DNA from: Tuberibacillus sp. Marseille-P3662
Lineage (GTDB): Bacteria > Bacillota > Bacilli > Bacillales > Sporolactobacillaceae
Length of the DNA stretch: 64,000 bases
Assembly: GCF_900178005.1 (NCBI RefSeq)
Contig: NZ_FXBS01000005.1
Location: forward strand, 186,001 to 250,000
Direction of reading: 5' to 3'
Under the pieces are notes generated by a model. That model was not told the origin of the DNA. It saw nothing but the letters and a program-made list of their open reading frames with translations, and made no database searches. The position numbers and the translations under genes were made by a program. This document shows, one piece after another, positions 62,207 to 64,000 of this stretch. Numbering within the stretch: position 1 is the first letter of the stretch; every line of letters starts with the position of its first letter.

Positions 62207-63073
62207 TTGGAACCAATCATCGAAGAGGCACTCCACTGCTCGGGGGACGAGTCAGCGATACAATCGTCCCGAGCTGTCTCCGGAGGCTGTATTAACCAAA
62301 CTTATTACGTCAAAACCAAAGCGGGCGAATACTTTGTCAAATTGAACGCTGATGTGCCGCAGGATTTTTTCCGTAGAGAAGCTGAAGGTTTGGAGCTAAT
62401 AAGAGAGACGAACACAGTCATGGTTCCGAATGTTTTATATTACAATGAACCTGCTGACCATGAGATGGGCGTCCTTGTCCAAGAATGGCTCGGGGGCGGC
62501 AGACAAATGGACACAAGTGCCCGGCTCGGCAGGGAAGTGGCAGCTTTGCATGCGACATATGGTTCAGCTTTTGGCCTGGCAAATGATAACTATGTCGGTG
62601 AACTGCGGCAGCCAAACGGATGGTATGATTCATGGGTAGATTACTATAGAGAACAGCGCCTCCTGAAACAAGTGGAATATGGGGAGCAAGTAGGTCGCAT
62701 GCCTTTAGAGCGACGTCGAAAAATGGAGTCGTTGATGGAGCGACTTAATCAGTGGATACCTTCCAATATTCGCCCGTCCTTATTGCACGGAGATTTGTGG
62801 GGCGGCAATTTTATGGCCGGACCTGAAGGCGAACCGGTGTTAATTGATCCGGCTGTTTTATACGGACACCATGAATTCGATATGGCATTTACCGAAATGT
62901 TCGGCGGTTTTTCTCAAGACTTTTTTGATCATTACTATGAGGTGTTCCCGCCGGAAGCTGAGTACCAAGAGCGTAAGCATTTATATCAACTGTTTTACTT
63001 GCTCGTTCACCTCAATACTTTTGGGGGAATGTACGCCCAGTCTGTCGATCGTGTCCTTGACCGGTTTGTCTAG
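62207..63073 (+). CDS. Fructosamine kinase family protein
   Basis: 288 residues of the aminoglycoside-phosphotransferase-like fold: GGCINQTYYVKT (nucleotide loop), YFVKLN (Lys), catalytic LLHGDLWGGNFM and metal-binding LIDPAVLYGHHEFDMAF. Fructosamine-3-kinases phosphorylate glycated amines so that they fall apart (deglycation). TTG start with AAAGGGTGA seven bases upstream. Probably co-transcribed with the two genes before it. Confidence 0.9.
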   Translation: MEPIIEEALHCSGDESAIQSSRAVSGGCINQTYYVKTKAGEYFVKLNADVPQDFFRREAEGLELIRETNTVMVPNVLYYNEPADHEMGVLVQEWLGGGRQMDTSARLGREVAALHATYGSAFGLANDNYVGELRQPNGWYDSWVDYYREQRLLKQVEYGEQVGRMPLERRRKMESLMERLNQWIPSNIRPSLLHGDLWGGNFMAGPEGEPVLIDPAVLYGHHEFDMAFTEMFGGFSQDFFDHYYEVFPPEAEYQERKHLYQLFYLLVHLNTFGGMYAQSVDRVLDRFV

Positions 63074-63095
63074 TATTGGTGAGTGTTGTTCTGTA

Positions 63096-63128
63096 AGCCA
63101 ACCGTTATCTATCAGCGGTTGGTTTTTT
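63096..63128 (+). terminator. Terminator after the fructosamine kinase gene
   Basis: Stem CCAACCG/CGGTTGG (63098-63104 with 63116-63122), six T. Confidence 0.85.
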
Positions 63129-63257
63129 AATGTGGATCTAATCGTGAGAATTGATACGAAAATGATTCACGCAAAAAAGGAATGAAAGGGGTTTCATATA
63201 ATATATATAATAGTGTCTATTCTAAAAAGTTAAATAATAATTTAAAGGGGGGTTAAA

Positions 63258-64000
63258 ATGAGTGCGATTTGGTTGGTTGTCTTTGGATTCATTGCGTTCT
63301 TCTTAGGATATAAGTATTATTCCAACTTTGTTGCGCAGAAGGTATTGAAGCTTGATCGGAATTACGTCACACCGGCTCATGAATATAAAGACGGAGTGGA
63401 CTATGTTCCGACTAACAAATTTGTGTTATGGGGACATCACTTCAGTTCGGTGGCAGGTGCGGCACCAATCCTGGGTCCGGCGATTGCAGTTTTTTGGGGC
63501 TGGCTGCCAGCACTACTATGGGTCGTTCTCGGAACAATATTTGCTGCTGGTGTGCATGACTTTGGAACCTTGGTGCTATCCGTTAGGCATAAAGGGCGAT
63601 CGGTCGGGAATATTGCAGATCGGATTGTGGGCAGTCGGGCTAAAATTTTATTTTTATTTATCATTTTGATTCTCGTATTAATGGTGAATGCCGTATTCGC
63701 TTGGGCGATTGCTAATTTATTCGTCACGTATCCTGCAGCTGTCCTGCCGGTATTTATTGAAATCCCACTTGCGGTATGGATTGGTTATAAGGTGTATAAG
63801 AAGAGCGGGAATATGCTGCTACCCTCAGTTATTGCCCTGGCAATAATGTATGGCATAGCGGTGCTAACAAGCTATGTCCCTGCTTTAGAAATTGACTTTG
63901 TCTCATGGTTTGGCGGTGAAGGACATACTGTTGCTGGCTTGGGTGTAACCGGCTGGGCTTTCTTTATCTGGATTGTTATTCTTATGGTATATGCCTATAT
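63258..64000 (+). CDS. cstA: CstA-family peptide/pyruvate transporter (3' end outside window)
   Basis: The first 247 codons of a membrane protein starting MSAIWLVVFGFIAFFLGYKYY, then VLWGHHFSSVAGAAPILGPAIAV, the CstA signature, and AGVHDFGTLVLSVRHKGRS. CstA/BtsT carriers take up peptides or pyruvate during carbon starvation. AAAGGGGGG is five bases before ATG 63258. The rest lies past the window edge. Confidence 0.93.
   Translation, partial: MSAIWLVVFGFIAFFLGYKYYSNFVAQKVLKLDRNYVTPAHEYKDGVDYVPTNKFVLWGHHFSSVAGAAPILGPAIAVFWGWLPALLWVVLGTIFAAGVHDFGTLVLSVRHKGRSVGNIADRIVGSRAKILFLFIILILVLMVNAVFAWAIANLFVTYPAAVLPVFIEIPLAVWIGYKVYKKSGNMLLPSVIALAIMYGIAVLTSYVPALEIDFVSWFGGEGHTVAGLGVTGWAFFIWIVILMVYAY

Overview
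The window comes from the chromosome of a low-to-middle-GC, endospore-forming Firmicute of the order Bacillales. Evidence for this is a cwlJ-gerQ germination pair, a four-subunit aa3-type menaquinol oxidase (qoxABCD), a Lia envelope-stress operon, and Bacillus-like gene order (ywqA/ywqB type; ywdK-gerQ-cwlJ; hemQ-pta-lipL-ywfO-ywgA). Shine-Dalgarno sequences are strong throughout. No rRNA or tRNA genes were seen. The species cannot be named from the sequence.

Layout. 1-4.4 kb: end of an N-acetylmuramoyl-L-alanine amidase with a SPOR-like tail, then a SWIM zinc-finger/SNF2 helicase pair on the minus strand. 4.5-8.2 kb: a heterodimeric ABC exporter. 8.5-12.3 kb: a luciferase-like oxidoreductase, a HAD phosphatase and a purine permease behind a guanine-class riboswitch. 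12.4-16.2 kb: a lia operon (liaI-like, pspA/liaH, liaF, liaS, liaR; no liaG) preceded by two adjacent palindromes. 16.2-21.6 kb: two FAD oxidoreductases, a glutamate/dicarboxylate symporter, an RDD protein and an MsrA-MsrB fusion. 21.8-25.9 kb: an unusual overlapping operon of a PlsY-like acyltransferase, a GNAT acyltransferase fused to a class V aminotransferase, and an LtaS-like enzyme. 26-28.3 kb: a membrane HtrA-like protease with a zinc-ribbon partner. 28.7-32.7 kb: qoxABCD plus a short QoxD paralogue. 33.6-39.3 kb: fruRKA and ptsHI, the complete fructose PTS route.

39.3-41.0 kb is an accessory island. It has a type I toxin-antitoxin module: a 29-codon holin-like toxin on the minus strand and an antisense RNA on the plus strand overlapping tail to tail. 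A nearly identical second copy of the antisense-RNA locus has lost the toxin. Between the two copies is a nucleotidyltransferase with a small basic partner protein. A 21-22 bp tandem repeat lies just to the left.

41.2-55.9 kb is mostly housekeeping: a 5'-nucleotidase-like enzyme, ung, an aldo/keto reductase, an MDR oxidoreductase, an Hsp20 protein, fni, a beta-hydroxyacid dehydrogenase, fdhD, DUF1499 and DUF423 proteins, gerQ/cwlJ, hemQ, pta and a Na+/solute symporter with a small partner. 56.0-59.3 kb is a decaying mobile region: an IS1182-like element with 8-bp target duplication and a broken transposase, remnants of a possible bacteriocin-type locus with a duplicated small membrane gene, and a MITE-like element also present at 33.2 kb. 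59.3-64 kb: lipL, the HD protein, a ywgA-like gene, a fructosamine-kinase-like gene and the start of cstA.

The best candidates for something undescribed are the plsY-like/GNAT-aminotransferase/ltaS-like operon and the duplicated type I antitoxin RNA whose toxin-less copy keeps the toxin promoter and terminator, so that it could produce an antitoxin-absorbing RNA.
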